Source: Alphaproteobacteria bacterium (GTDB lineage: Bacteria; Pseudomonadota; Alphaproteobacteria; CAAHEQ01; UBA3637). Taken from it: a DNA stretch of 13,679 nucleotides. The stretch lies in assembly GCA_900772625.1 (NCBI GenBank), contig CAAHEQ010000088.1:1-13679 (forward strand), written 5' to 3'. Below are positions 6,873 through 13,620 of the stretch, one piece after another; position 1 is the stretch's first letter, and every line of letters begins with the position of its first letter. The notes below the pieces were generated by a model. The model saw nothing but the letters and a program-made list of their open reading frames with translations. It was not told where the DNA came from and did no database searches. The translations under genes were made by a program, and so were the position numbers.

Positions 6873-7751
6873 ATGAACGATTTTACATCTTTTCAAACGA
6901 CATTTAAAAACCCCGTCCACGTCACAGGCATTTGCTTGCATTCAGGCGTTGCTACGGATTTAACTTTAACCCCTGCCCCCGTGGATACAGGCATTATTTT
7001 TAAGCGTACAGACATTACCGATAAAGACAATCTTATTAAAGCACTTTATTCAAACATTGTTGACACGCGTATGTGCTCTTGCTTTGGCAACGGCGTGGGC
7101 GCGACCGCTTCACTGACCGAGCATTTAATGGCAACTTTGCACGCCTATGGCATCAGCAACGCCGTCATAGAAATTGGCGGACCTGAAGTCCCTATTATGG
7201 ACGGCAGCGCACAAAACTTTGTCGAGTTGTTTGAAAAAGCAGGGACTGTTCAGCAAGATGCGCCCCGCCGTTTTTTGAAAATCAAAAAAAACGTTTCGTT
7301 TACAGATGATAAAGGCACAACGGTTGAGTTATCCCCCGCCGAGGAAGGCTTGACAATCGACTTTGAAATCGACTTTAAAGCCCCAATCATCGGCCACCAA
7401 CAAATGAGCTTTCACTTGAACTTAGAAAACTTTAAACAACAAATCGCATATGCAAGAACTTTTGGATTAAAGCAAGAAATTGATATGCTGCACGCTATGG
7501 GATTGGGCAAAGGTGGTTCGCTCGACAATGCGGTCGTGGTGGATAATGACACGATTTTAAACCCTGACGGTTTGCGTGATAAACTGGAGTTTGTACGCCA
7601 CAAAATTTTGGACAGTGTGGGTGATTTATATCAAGCCAATATGCCTATCATCGGCCACTATAAAGCCGCAAAATCAGGGCATTATCACAACAATATGATT
7701 TTGCGTGAAGTTTTTAAAGACCCTGCCAACTTTGAAATCATCACATTGTAA
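6873..7751 (+). CDS. lpxC: UDP-3-O-acyl-GlcNAc deacetylase LpxC
   Basis: LpxC catalyses the committed step of lipid A synthesis: zinc-dependent removal of the N-acetyl group from UDP-3-O-acyl-N-acetylglucosamine in the cytoplasm. The key residues are visible: His84 in LTEHLMATL (zinc), GGPEVPIMDGSA at 102-113, His243 and Asp247 in RHKILDSVGDL (zinc), and His270 in KSGHYHNN (catalytic). At 292 residues it is slightly shorter than the usual 300-305, mostly at the C-terminus. Start chosen by the AGAGGAG ribosome binding site. Only 32 bases separate it from the next gene, so the two are probably cotranscribed. It implies the organism makes lipid A. Confidence 0.97.
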   Translation: MNDFTSFQTTFKNPVHVTGICLHSGVATDLTLTPAPVDTGIIFKRTDITDKDNLIKALYSNIVDTRMCSCFGNGVGATASLTEHLMATLHAYGISNAVIEIGGPEVPIMDGSAQNFVELFEKAGTVQQDAPRRFLKIKKNVSFTDDKGTTVELSPAEEGLTIDFEIDFKAPIIGHQQMSFHLNLENFKQQIAYARTFGLKQEIDMLHAMGLGKGGSLDNAVVVDNDTILNPDGLRDKLEFVRHKILDSVGDLYQANMPIIGHYKAAKSGHYHNNMILREVFKDPANFEIITL

Positions 7752-7783
7752 GCGCAAAGCCTCGCCGATAAGGGACACCCTCT

Positions 7784-8407
7784 ATGCACGTTTTTGTGAC
7801 CGATTTTTCAAGCGTATCGCCGTCCGAGTTTGCCAAATGGAAGACTTTCTTGTCAAGTTCGGAAAAAGAGCGGCTTGAAAATATGCTCTCACCCAAGCGG
7901 CAAAAAGAGTTTATCACGGGGCATTTTTTGGCACGCTGCGCGCTGGCTACGTATTTAAAATGTCCCCCGACACAAATTGTTCTGAAAGCATTACAAAGCG
8001 GTGCTGTCGTTGTGCAAAATCACCCCGATGTTTATCTGAGCCTGTCGCATTCAAACAATATGCTTGCGCTGGCTATGGCTTTACAACCTGTGGGGTTGGA
8101 TATCGAATGGATCCGCCACAAAGATAATTTTGAAGAACTGCTGGGACAAATCGACTCACTGGCGCAAGCGCACTGGCTGATGCAAAAAGGCTACACGCTC
8201 GAACAAGCCTTTTATATGCTGTGGACGAAGCGCGAGGCCAAATATAAACTCCAAACGATGCTGAACGAGCTTGTTAATCCAGTATTTGACTACCGCACAT
8301 ATGGCCATTTTCAGCTGTGCCTAGCCTGCCAATTCGAAGAGCTCGTCCATTGGAAAAGTGTATCACTTGACACAATCAGAAAACTGTTGACAAAAAATGA
8401 TTTTTGA
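7784..8407 (+). CDS. Sfp-type 4'-phosphopantetheinyl transferase
   Basis: A 207-residue enzyme that transfers 4'-phosphopantetheine from CoA to a serine of carrier proteins. The Sfp-type signatures are present: LSLSHSNN (85-92, with the conserved His89), VGLDIEW (103-109, magnesium-binding Asp106 and Glu108) and WTKREAKYK (147-155, with Glu151 and Lys155). AAGGGA lies a few bases upstream of the ATG. No carrier protein or synthase gene is nearby, so the substrate is unknown: it could serve fatty-acid ACP in place of AcpS or a secondary-metabolite carrier. Position after lpxC suggests cotranscription. Confidence 0.9.
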   Translation: MHVFVTDFSSVSPSEFAKWKTFLSSSEKERLENMLSPKRQKEFITGHFLARCALATYLKCPPTQIVLKALQSGAVVVQNHPDVYLSLSHSNNMLALAMALQPVGLDIEWIRHKDNFEELLGQIDSLAQAHWLMQKGYTLEQAFYMLWTKREAKYKLQTMLNELVNPVFDYRTYGHFQLCLACQFEELVHWKSVSLDTIRKLLTKNDF

Positions 8408-8415
8408 TGTATGAT
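8387..8415 (+). promoter_or_regulatory. Near-consensus promoter for the 8447-10931 operon
   Basis: TTGACA (8387-8392), 17-base spacer, TATGAT (8410-8415): only one base departs from the consensus. It overlaps the end of the phosphopantetheinyl transferase gene. Predicted transcription start is near 8422, which excludes the in-frame ATG at 8411 (it lies within the -10) and supports the start at 8447. Confidence 0.75.
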
Positions 8416-8446
8416 AAACTCTGTTTTTTATAAGAGGTCGAACAAG

Positions 8447-9352
8447 ATGACGCAAACTCAGGCATATATCGAAACAGCAAAAGCAGATAAGCTTTGGTCG
8501 TATTTCAGCGGAAACGACTTTAGTTTGCGTTTTTTAAAAGACTATCATTTTTTGGACGATGCCAAATACAATCACTTAATTGAAGTTGTCAAACAAAACA
8601 AAGACTGTGTTATCAAAGGCGATGATGTATACCTAACGCAGCCAGCTTTATTTGACGGCGTATTCGACTCTGCGTGGATTGATCAAAAAACGAATGTACC
8701 AGTCGACAGCGGATGCGATGAAGTATTGCAGATGATTATAAAAATGTACTTGCCACTGCGCTTTAAACGTTGGGAGCTTGGTCTTGGCATAGACACAATA
8801 TGCTATGCCAAAGCAGAACAAATGTTTTCGTTTGTTTCCAAAGGCTTATTTGATCAACGCTATGAGCAAGAAACACATGAAGATATGTACTTTTCTGTCA
8901 TCGCGCAAACAATCAAGGATTTAAAAACTGTCCCCGTTAAAAACAAAGAACAAGCAAAAACCAATCTTAAAAATGCAGATATGCTGGACACAGGATTGAA
9001 AAAAGCAATGTCAGGGCTTGCAGAAGATATGCATTATTCTATTCAAGCAGACTTGCTGAATATTATTTTAGAAGCACCAGAGGATAAACAACGTCGTTTA
9101 AGCCATTTTTTTGCGCGCTCTAATATGCTTTTTGATTTGAAGAAAAAGCCTTTATCGCGCGCCGAATGCCAAGAAAAAATCACGCAGCTTATCGCTTTAA
9201 TGGATAAAGCGGTTGTGTTGCACCCAACAGCACGGTTGCAAGCCAAACTTCCGTTATTTGACAGGCTACCAAGCTTGCTTCATATCGCTAAACAAAAGCG
9301 TGACTTTTTATTTAAAAACGAACTGATTTCAACTATTCAACAGAGAGGCTAA
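8447..9352 (+). CDS. Unrecognised protein, first of a paralogue pair
   Basis: A 301-residue soluble protein of a family I do not recognise. No signal peptide or membrane segment is visible; it looks mainly helical and mixed-charge. A motif LDDAKYNHLI at residues 36-45 recurs as LDEAEYKLIV at exactly residues 36-45 of the next protein. A second stretch starting QEKITQLIAL lies 60 residues from the C-terminus, again matched at the same distance in the neighbour. The start at 8447 (MTQTQ) is chosen because an AGAGG box precedes it and because the upstream ATG at 8411 falls inside the promoter. Three bases separate its stop from the next start. The function is unknown. Confidence 0.75.
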   Translation: MTQTQAYIETAKADKLWSYFSGNDFSLRFLKDYHFLDDAKYNHLIEVVKQNKDCVIKGDDVYLTQPALFDGVFDSAWIDQKTNVPVDSGCDEVLQMIIKMYLPLRFKRWELGLGIDTICYAKAEQMFSFVSKGLFDQRYEQETHEDMYFSVIAQTIKDLKTVPVKNKEQAKTNLKNADMLDTGLKKAMSGLAEDMHYSIQADLLNIILEAPEDKQRRLSHFFARSNMLFDLKKKPLSRAECQEKITQLIALMDKAVVLHPTARLQAKLPLFDRLPSLLHIAKQKRDFLFKNELISTIQQRG

Positions 9353-9355
9353 ATT

Positions 9356-10417
9356 ATGCGTGCAGAAGAACGTCAAGACAGAAAAACAAAGAAAAACGGC
9401 TTGTTTGCAATGATGGACATAAACGGCGTTTATTTATCTTTATTTCGTTTATGGGGAATGCTCGACGAGGCGGAATACAAGCTGATTGTCAACGATATGG
9501 CGTTTGAAACAAAGTTCGAAGACACGCCCGAGCAAGAAGAAAAGCAAGATGTCAGCGATGTCATTGCGCAGATTTTAAACGAGAATAGATCTACACAACA
9601 TCAGGATTCGCTTGAAGAAGAACTCGAAGCCGAAGAGGAAAAAGACACGCCCGATTTTAACTTACGCTTAAACGATTCGTACACGCGCGACTGTTTAGCC
9701 AACGAGGTTGACTTTTTAAAAGATTGTGGCTTTTTGAAGCGCTTTAATCTTTTGGCGGCGTATGATGCTATATCCTTGATGAATACGCCATTGCTGCTTA
9801 AAATGCAAGAAAGCGGCTATTTGGTCGAGCCTGACAATTCTATGCAAGAGCTCACGCCTTTTTTTGAAGAACCTGAAGCTATGGAAAAGTTGAAAGCAGA
9901 TGATGCTCAAAAGGCACTGTTTTTAATGACAGTCATAGCCTATACGTGCTTTGACAGCCAAGCTTATGACCGCACGCGGATGCCCAGCAATCGTTTAGTT
10001 CAACAAGCCTATCACGTATTGAATGACTTGCCTGAGTATTTTTATGCCAACCAGTTGGAAAAAGTCAATGCTCAGTCTGCCAAAGTGACAGCACCTGCCC
10101 AAAAGATTTATCACAACAAGTTTTTACACAAAATTGCCCAATGCTTTAAGCGCCAACCCTCTGTTGTTTACAAAGATGGTCGCTTGTTTTGCTATAATCC
10201 ACAAGATGCGGACGCTTTAACGCAAAAACAGATTCAAGAACGTTTAATGAAATTGCGTAATTTAGCCAATCAAGCCATTGACATCAATCCCGTATGGGAA
10301 AATGGACAAAAGTTTACGATTGCATCGACAATAGATGCTTTAAACATTCCGCAATCGCGCTTCATTCATGCACGTCGCCAACCGAAAAATTTTTTAGGTC
10401 ACGAGCGAGATGAGTAA
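9356..10417 (+). CDS. Unrecognised protein, second of a paralogue pair
   Basis: A 353-residue protein of unknown function, apparently an old paralogue of the preceding one. It has a basic first 13 residues, the shared LDEAEYKLIV motif at 36-45, then a very acidic low-complexity insert (about 53-104, rich in Glu and Asp) that the neighbour lacks. A helical middle follows, and a C-terminal block starts with QERLMKLRNL exactly 60 residues from the end. No membrane segment or signal peptide is seen. AGAGG is seven bases before the ATG. Its end overlaps queH by eight bases, so all three genes are tightly coupled. The acidic insert might mediate binding to a basic partner, but that is speculation. 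Confidence 0.75.
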   Translation: MRAEERQDRKTKKNGLFAMMDINGVYLSLFRLWGMLDEAEYKLIVNDMAFETKFEDTPEQEEKQDVSDVIAQILNENRSTQHQDSLEEELEAEEEKDTPDFNLRLNDSYTRDCLANEVDFLKDCGFLKRFNLLAAYDAISLMNTPLLLKMQESGYLVEPDNSMQELTPFFEEPEAMEKLKADDAQKALFLMTVIAYTCFDSQAYDRTRMPSNRLVQQAYHVLNDLPEYFYANQLEKVNAQSAKVTAPAQKIYHNKFLHKIAQCFKRQPSVVYKDGRLFCYNPQDADALTQKQIQERLMKLRNLANQAIDINPVWENGQKFTIASTIDALNIPQSRFIHARRQPKNFLGHERDE

Positions 10418-10931
10418 GCTTTTGCTTTTATCTTGTTGTGCGCCATGCTCGTGTGGAGCAATTCACCACCTTGCGCATCAAGGGCAAGACTTTGCGGTGT
10501 TGTTTTACAACCCTAACATTCGCCCTTATAGTGAATACCAAAAACGTTGCGCCGAAAACAAGCGCGTGTGCGATTTATATCATGTGCCATTTATCGAACT
10601 TGAATATGACAACGAACGATGGTGTCAACTGACGCAAGGATTAGAATCCGAACCAGAACGCGGACGCCGTTGCTCGATTTGTTTTGAAATGCGTCTGTCC
10701 CGTGCATTTGAATATGCGCGCCAAAATGGTTTTGATAAAGTCACTAGCGTGCTGGGTGTTTCTCGGTATAAAAACCTAGATCAAATCAATCAAGCTGCCG
10801 TTCTTGCGGGTGGCGATAGGTTGTACGATTTTGCAAATTGGCGTAAAAATGGAATGCAAGAATTGCGTCAAAACTTAATTAAAGAATTAAATTTATATTC
10901 GCAAAATTATTGTGGTTGCAAGCCCCGTTGA
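10410..10931 (+). CDS. queH: Epoxyqueuosine reductase QueH
   Basis: QueH performs the last step of queuosine synthesis, reducing epoxyqueuosine to queuosine in the wobble position of tRNAs with GUN anticodons; it is an iron-sulfur alternative to cobalamin-dependent QueG. The family cysteines are all visible: CCAPCSC (Cys9, 10, 13, 15), RRCSICFEMRL (Cys88, Cys91) and YCGC (Cys168, Cys170). The VTSVLGVSRYKNLDQIN stretch (111-127) also fits. At 173 residues it is compact, with essentially no tail after YCGC. Its ATG lies inside the last codons of the upstream gene and has only a poor ribosome binding site, so it probably depends on coupling. Other queuosine genes are not in the window. Confidence 0.93.
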   Translation: MSKLLLLSCCAPCSCGAIHHLAHQGQDFAVLFYNPNIRPYSEYQKRCAENKRVCDLYHVPFIELEYDNERWCQLTQGLESEPERGRRCSICFEMRLSRAFEYARQNGFDKVTSVLGVSRYKNLDQINQAAVLAGGDRLYDFANWRKNGMQELRQNLIKELNLYSQNYCGCKPR

Positions 10932-10948
10932 TGACTTTGTTTTCAACG
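10926..10948. terminator. Weak hairpin between convergent genes
   Basis: CGTTGA (10926-10931) and TCAACG (10943-10948) form a 6-bp stem between the ends of queH and the convergent DUF3943 gene. There is no proper T-tract on either side, so a terminator role is only suggested by position. Confidence 0.25.
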
Positions 10949-10955
10949 AAGCCCT

Positions 10956-11735
10956 CTAGAATGAAAAGCTCGCGTGTACGCCATAACCTACACCTTTATG
11001 CGAAAAGATAGGCTGTGATTGAATGCGCAAATTAAAGTGGTTAGCTTTGTCGGCATCGTCCCAAATCAAATCGCTGACTTCTGTAATCGGATCGATTAAG
11101 AACAACGTTGTCACGCCCAAAAATCTCGAACCATAAAGTTGTTTATCGTTTTCAAGAATGTGGCGTTTAGCTTTGTAAAAACCCTCCCCTAAAAGCGCCC
11201 CAAAAACAGGGGTCACAATTAAATCTTGGATAGACGGGCGCTCGGCAAAAGCCTCTAACCCATATTCCCAAAAGAAAGTTGAAAGCAAGAACGAATACAA
11301 AAACGAATTCGTTGCATTTGCACCAACCGACCGCGCGCCCATGTAATAAATTGCACCCGCGTATGGGTGTGTCACATAATTTAAGAAAATATCGTCCTTG
11401 TCCCAAACGGGCGCATGGGAAACGTTCTCCCACCATTTTTTAAAAGGGTTGCTGTTATCCTCATCGTCCCAGTGTGTAAAGCTGGACGGCATCACATACA
11501 AAAAAGCCATAGTCCCGACTCCTGCAGCAAACAACGCTTCTGTATTTCGATACAGGCGATGTTTATCCACTATGTTTTCATCCAGCGAATACGGTCTTTG
11601 ATAGATTGTTGTTTCAGGTTCTTTAGGCCCAACAAAAAGCGCGTCATTTGCAAAGCTTTGAACGCTCGACAATACCAATGCAACCAACAATAAAAAGTAA
11701 GCAATTTTTTTCACACACATCATCATACACCACAT
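10956..11735 (-). CDS. DUF3943-type exported membrane-associated protein
   Basis: A roughly 259-residue protein with an N-terminal signal peptide or membrane anchor (KKIAYFLLLVALVLSSVQSFA). It has features I associate with DUF3943: a NYVTHPYAGAIYYMGARSVG block (about 119-138) and WEYGLEAFAERPSIQDL...TPVFGALLGEG (about 156-184), with hydrophobic segments in between and a C-terminus ending in FSF. Function is unknown; proteins of this type are envelope-associated and often predicted integral. The start is uncertain: ATGs occur at 11735, 11726, 11723 and 11720, GTG at 11714, and an upstream TTG at 11774; none has a strong ribosome binding site. I use the most upstream ATG. It is monocistronic and convergent with queH. 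Confidence 0.7.
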   Translation of the reverse strand: MWCMMMCVKKIAYFLLLVALVLSSVQSFANDALFVGPKEPETTIYQRPYSLDENIVDKHRLYRNTEALFAAGVGTMAFLYVMPSSFTHWDDEDNSNPFKKWWENVSHAPVWDKDDIFLNYVTHPYAGAIYYMGARSVGANATNSFLYSFLLSTFFWEYGLEAFAERPSIQDLIVTPVFGALLGEGFYKAKRHILENDKQLYGSRFLGVTTLFLIDPITEVSDLIWDDADKANHFNLRIQSQPIFSHKGVGYGVHASFSF

Positions 11736-11774
11736 AACGGAGTATTCTTTATCACTTTTTGGTCTTCTATGCAA

Positions 11775-12104
11775 GCAAAAAAGGAGGCTTTTTTCACTTG
11801 TAATGGTATATCCACTTTATAAATTATAACAAGAAACATTTGCATACTCGCCAGATGATGAAAATTCTTATATGTTTGAATGTTGTCCCTGTGCTGTCTT
11901 TTTATTTTTTTATTGGTGCTACAAAAGATTCAACATCGTAGCCAACTACATTTTTCAATTCAAAGCATTTTTTAAAAATGTCCCTTTTTATTTTTTTGCT
12001 GCACGGAGTTTTAAAAAAAATTCCAGAAAACTTGACAAGTTTGATAAAATTGTATAGCCTAAAATCAAATCGAAAGCATAGATCATAAACTACTTAAAAT
12101 TAAA
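11775..12104. other. AT-rich intergenic region
   Basis: About 330 bases between the divergent DUF3943 and lectin-like genes. It holds a minus-strand TATAAT (11828-11823) that could be the -10 of the DUF3943 gene but lacks a good -35 at proper spacing. It also has a short A/T-stem hairpin (AAAAAAG, GAGG, CTTTTTT at 11777-11794), and on the plus strand TTGACA (12032-12037) followed after 15 bases by TATAGC, a possible promoter for the lectin-like gene. An open frame at 11872-12057 is Phe/Lys-rich with no ribosome binding site and is not credible. Confidence 0.5.
12032..12058 (+). promoter_or_regulatory. Tentative promoter of the lectin-like gene
   Basis: A perfect TTGACA (12032-12037) is followed by TATAGC (12053-12058), preceded by TG one base upstream is absent but a TTG abuts it. 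The 15-base spacing is shorter than optimal. The leader would be about 50 bases, with TGGA before the ATG at 12117. Confidence 0.3.
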
Positions 12105-12116
12105 GTGGAAATAAAG

Positions 12117-12536
12117 ATGAGAACAAATTCATTTACTCTAGCGGGACTCATAGTGGGTCTTTTAACAATCACCTCGGCTATTGCTGCTGAAGACCCCGTG
12201 GCGGGGCCAACATGCACGGGAGGCCACTATGTCACCGCTGGGAACGGACGTCAATACTGCCAAAGCGATAACACAATGAACTGGTGGAGTGCTGCCTCTT
12301 GGTGTGAGGGGCAAGGTAGACGCTTGGTTTCAGTGGGTGAAATCTGCCCTGAGTTTAACAATGGCGAAAATAATTGCACTTACTATAACAGTCTATCTAA
12401 CGTTTCTTGGACAAGTACGCCGTATCAGACGGATTATGCTCTTTATGTTTACGGCGATGGCAGTGGCAGTTATAGATATAGCCGTGTTAATTTCACGGCT
12501 CGAACGGATACCAGCTACCGTGCACTTTGCAACTAG
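12117..12536 (+). CDS. Small secreted C-type-lectin-like protein
   Basis: A 139-residue exported protein. A signal peptide (about 1-23, ending SAIA) precedes a compact domain with six Cys residues (33, 48, 63, 77, 87, 138). The pattern MNWWSAASWCEGQGRRLVSV (54-73), then VSWTST (96-101), an alanine-led strand, and a terminal ALC (136-138) is that of a C-type lectin-like fold: paired helices near the start, central WxS strand, and a last Cys that can pair with an early one. The region 84-130 is rich in Tyr, Ser, Asn and Gly, as in ligand-binding loops. I start at the ATG at 12117 (GGA seven bases upstream) rather than the GTG at 12105. Ligand and role are unknown; surface binding is an inference. 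Confidence 0.7.
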   Translation: MRTNSFTLAGLIVGLLTITSAIAAEDPVAGPTCTGGHYVTAGNGRQYCQSDNTMNWWSAASWCEGQGRRLVSVGEICPEFNNGENNCTYYNSLSNVSWTSTPYQTDYALYVYGDGSGSYRYSRVNFTARTDTSYRALCN

Positions 12537-12573
12537 AACTGTTTAGATGCATCGTGTCTTTTTTTAATATTGC

Positions 12574-12601
12574 TTGACATTTAAAATAAATCTGCTATAC
12601 T
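12574..12601 (+). promoter_or_regulatory. Strong promoter of rpsD
   Basis: TTGACA (12574-12579), 16-base spacer, TATACT (12596-12601), with TGC just before the -10 giving an extended -10 element. Transcription would start near 12608, making a leader of about 110 bases before rpsD. Confidence 0.8.
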
Positions 12602-12607
12602 ACGGTT

Positions 12608-12719
12608 CTTAATTCTCAAGAAAGTGAATGCAGGTGTTGGTTTCCTGTTCATTCGGTCCGCGATTTTATCGGCAGGAACTATTGGGACAACTATTTGACA
12701 AATAAAGGAAAAACAACAA
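12608..12719 (+). promoter_or_regulatory. Structured rpsD leader, possible autoregulatory RNA
   Basis: Two stems in the leader exclude each other. Stem A: GAATG and CAGG (12626-12634) pair with CCTG and CATTC (12644-12654, TT bulge). Stem B: TTCCTG (12642-12647) pairs with CAGGAA (12673-12678), enclosing a small CGAT/ATCG hairpin (12661-12671). The CCTG segment is shared. S4 represses its own synthesis in several bacteria by binding structured leader RNA; that this leader does so is inference. AGGA at 12706-12709 is the ribosome binding site, ten bases from the ATG. Confidence 0.4.
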
Positions 12720-13334
12720 ATGTCAAAACGTGTAAACGCTAAATATAAAATTGAACGTCGCTTAGGCACTTCCTTGTGGGGTCGTGCGAAATCTCCTTTC
12801 AACAAACGTGAATATGGTCCTGGTCAACACGGTCAAGATCACGGCAAGCCAACGGACTATGGTGTCCAATTGCGTGCTAAACAACGTTTGAAAGGCTATT
12901 ATGGCAACGTTTCTGAAAAGCAATTAGTGAAGTATTATAAAGAGGCTATTCGCCGCAAAGGTGATACATCTGAAAACTTGGTTGGTATTTTGGAAAGCCG
13001 CTTGGACGCTGTTGTCTATCGTATGAAATTCGTACCGACAGTGTTTGCTTCACGTCAATTTGTCAACCATGGCCACATCTTGGTCAATGGTAAGAAAGTG
13101 AACATTCCTTCTTACTTGGTCAAAGTCGGCGATGTCATCGAAGTAAACGGCAAAGCAAAAGAAATGCCTTTGGTTATCGAAGCTTTGGCGTCTGCGGAAC
13201 GTTCTGTTCCTGACTACATCACGGTTGATGAAAAGAATATGTCTGGTACATTGACACGTATTCCAGTGTTGGCTGACATTCCATATGCATGCCAAATGGA
13301 ACCAAACTTGGTTGTCGAATTTTACTCTCGTTAA
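12720..13334 (+). CDS. rpsD: 30S ribosomal protein S4
   Basis: S4 binds 16S rRNA early in 30S assembly and helps keep decoding accuracy. The 204-residue length, the N-terminal basic region (SKRVNAKYKIERRLGTSLWG), the GPGQHGQ motif and the S4 RNA-binding domain (LESRLDAVVYRMKF, then RQFVNHGHILVNGKKVNIPSYLV) are all typical, ending in PNLVVEFYSR. The alternative zinc-binding cysteines seen at the N-terminus of some S4 proteins are absent. It is a single-gene unit with its own strong promoter and terminator, the usual arrangement in alphaproteobacteria, where rpsD is not in the alpha operon. Confidence 0.98.
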   Translation: MSKRVNAKYKIERRLGTSLWGRAKSPFNKREYGPGQHGQDHGKPTDYGVQLRAKQRLKGYYGNVSEKQLVKYYKEAIRRKGDTSENLVGILESRLDAVVYRMKFVPTVFASRQFVNHGHILVNGKKVNIPSYLVKVGDVIEVNGKAKEMPLVIEALASAERSVPDYITVDEKNMSGTLTRIPVLADIPYACQMEPNLVVEFYSR

Positions 13335-13374
13335 TTTTCGATTACTCGATGTATTGGCATTCGCGCCAATTACG

Positions 13375-13403
13375 AAAGGAGGAGTTTTCACTCCTCCTTT
13401 TTT
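13375..13403 (+). terminator. Terminator of rpsD
   Basis: A 10-bp stem, AAAGGAGGAG (13375-13384) and CTCCTCCTTT (13391-13400), loop TTTTCA, is followed by a continuing T-tract to 13403, about 40 bases after the rpsD stop. On the minus strand the same stem is followed by TTT only, but it might also stop transcripts from the right. Confidence 0.9.
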
Positions 13404-13424
13404 GTATATCAAAGCATAAACCGA

Positions 13425-13607
13425 CTAGCAATCACATTGTGTACCATTGACAGGATTTCCCTTTGCAGAACAACGGCAAGAACACATATCAGAAGCTGGT
13501 CCGCTACAAATTTTACTATCACTATGCGATAGCAGCAAAGGAAAAGGTCTTGGAAAAGAAACTCTACAATTTAAGCAAATAAAGGAGGCTCTTTCGAGCC
13601 CCCAATT
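13425..13607 (-). pseudogene. Headless cysteine-rich C-terminal fragment
   Basis: A minus-strand frame is open from just after a stop at 13610-13608 to TAG at 13427-13425. Its last part reads KICSGPASDMCSCRCSA and KGNPVNGTQCDC. The final block (CRCSAKGNPVNGTQCD) has the same Cys/Gly/Asn pattern as the partial protein at the window edge (CYCSTSGDPANGSSCD). No ATG lies in frame before the Cys-rich part, there is no ribosome binding site, and no signal peptide, so it looks like the surviving tail of a broken paralogue. The two copies differ at many third codon positions, so the duplication is not recent. A TTG start at 13538 (37 residues) is possible but unsupported. Confidence 0.45.
13584..13603 (-). 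terminator. Terminator after the right-edge gene
   Basis: On the minus strand GGGGGCTC, loop GAAA, GAGCCTCC forms an 8-bp stem with one G-U pair and a stable GNRA tetraloop, followed by TTTATTT. It lies 17 bases after the stop of the partial gene at 13621-13679. On the plus strand AATTTT follows, so it may act in both directions. Confidence 0.75.
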
Positions 13608-13620
13608 TTAACTCACAGCA

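Noticed and set aside
8411..8446. Twelve-codon N-terminal extension of the first unrecognised protein
   Set aside because: The ATG at 8411 lies inside the -10 element of a near-consensus promoter and has no ribosome binding site; the ATG at 8447 has one.
11777..11794. AAAAAAG/CTTTTTT hairpin as a terminator
   Set aside because: Almost only A-T pairs, no gene ends there on either strand.
11872..12057. A 61-codon plus-strand ORF in the gap before the lectin-like gene
   Set aside because: Composition is that of random AT-rich DNA (Phe, Lys, Tyr), there is no ribosome binding site, and a promoter-like TTGACA lies within it.
12117..12536. Lectin-like gene as the variable target of a diversity-generating retroelement
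   Set aside because: No reverse transcriptase, template repeat or near-identical second copy of its 3' end is visible in the window.
12541..12566. T-tract after the lectin-like gene as an intrinsic terminator
   Set aside because: Seven to eight T residues are present, but the bases before them (around GATGCATC) do not form a convincing stem. The gene may end by readthrough into rpsD or by another mechanism.
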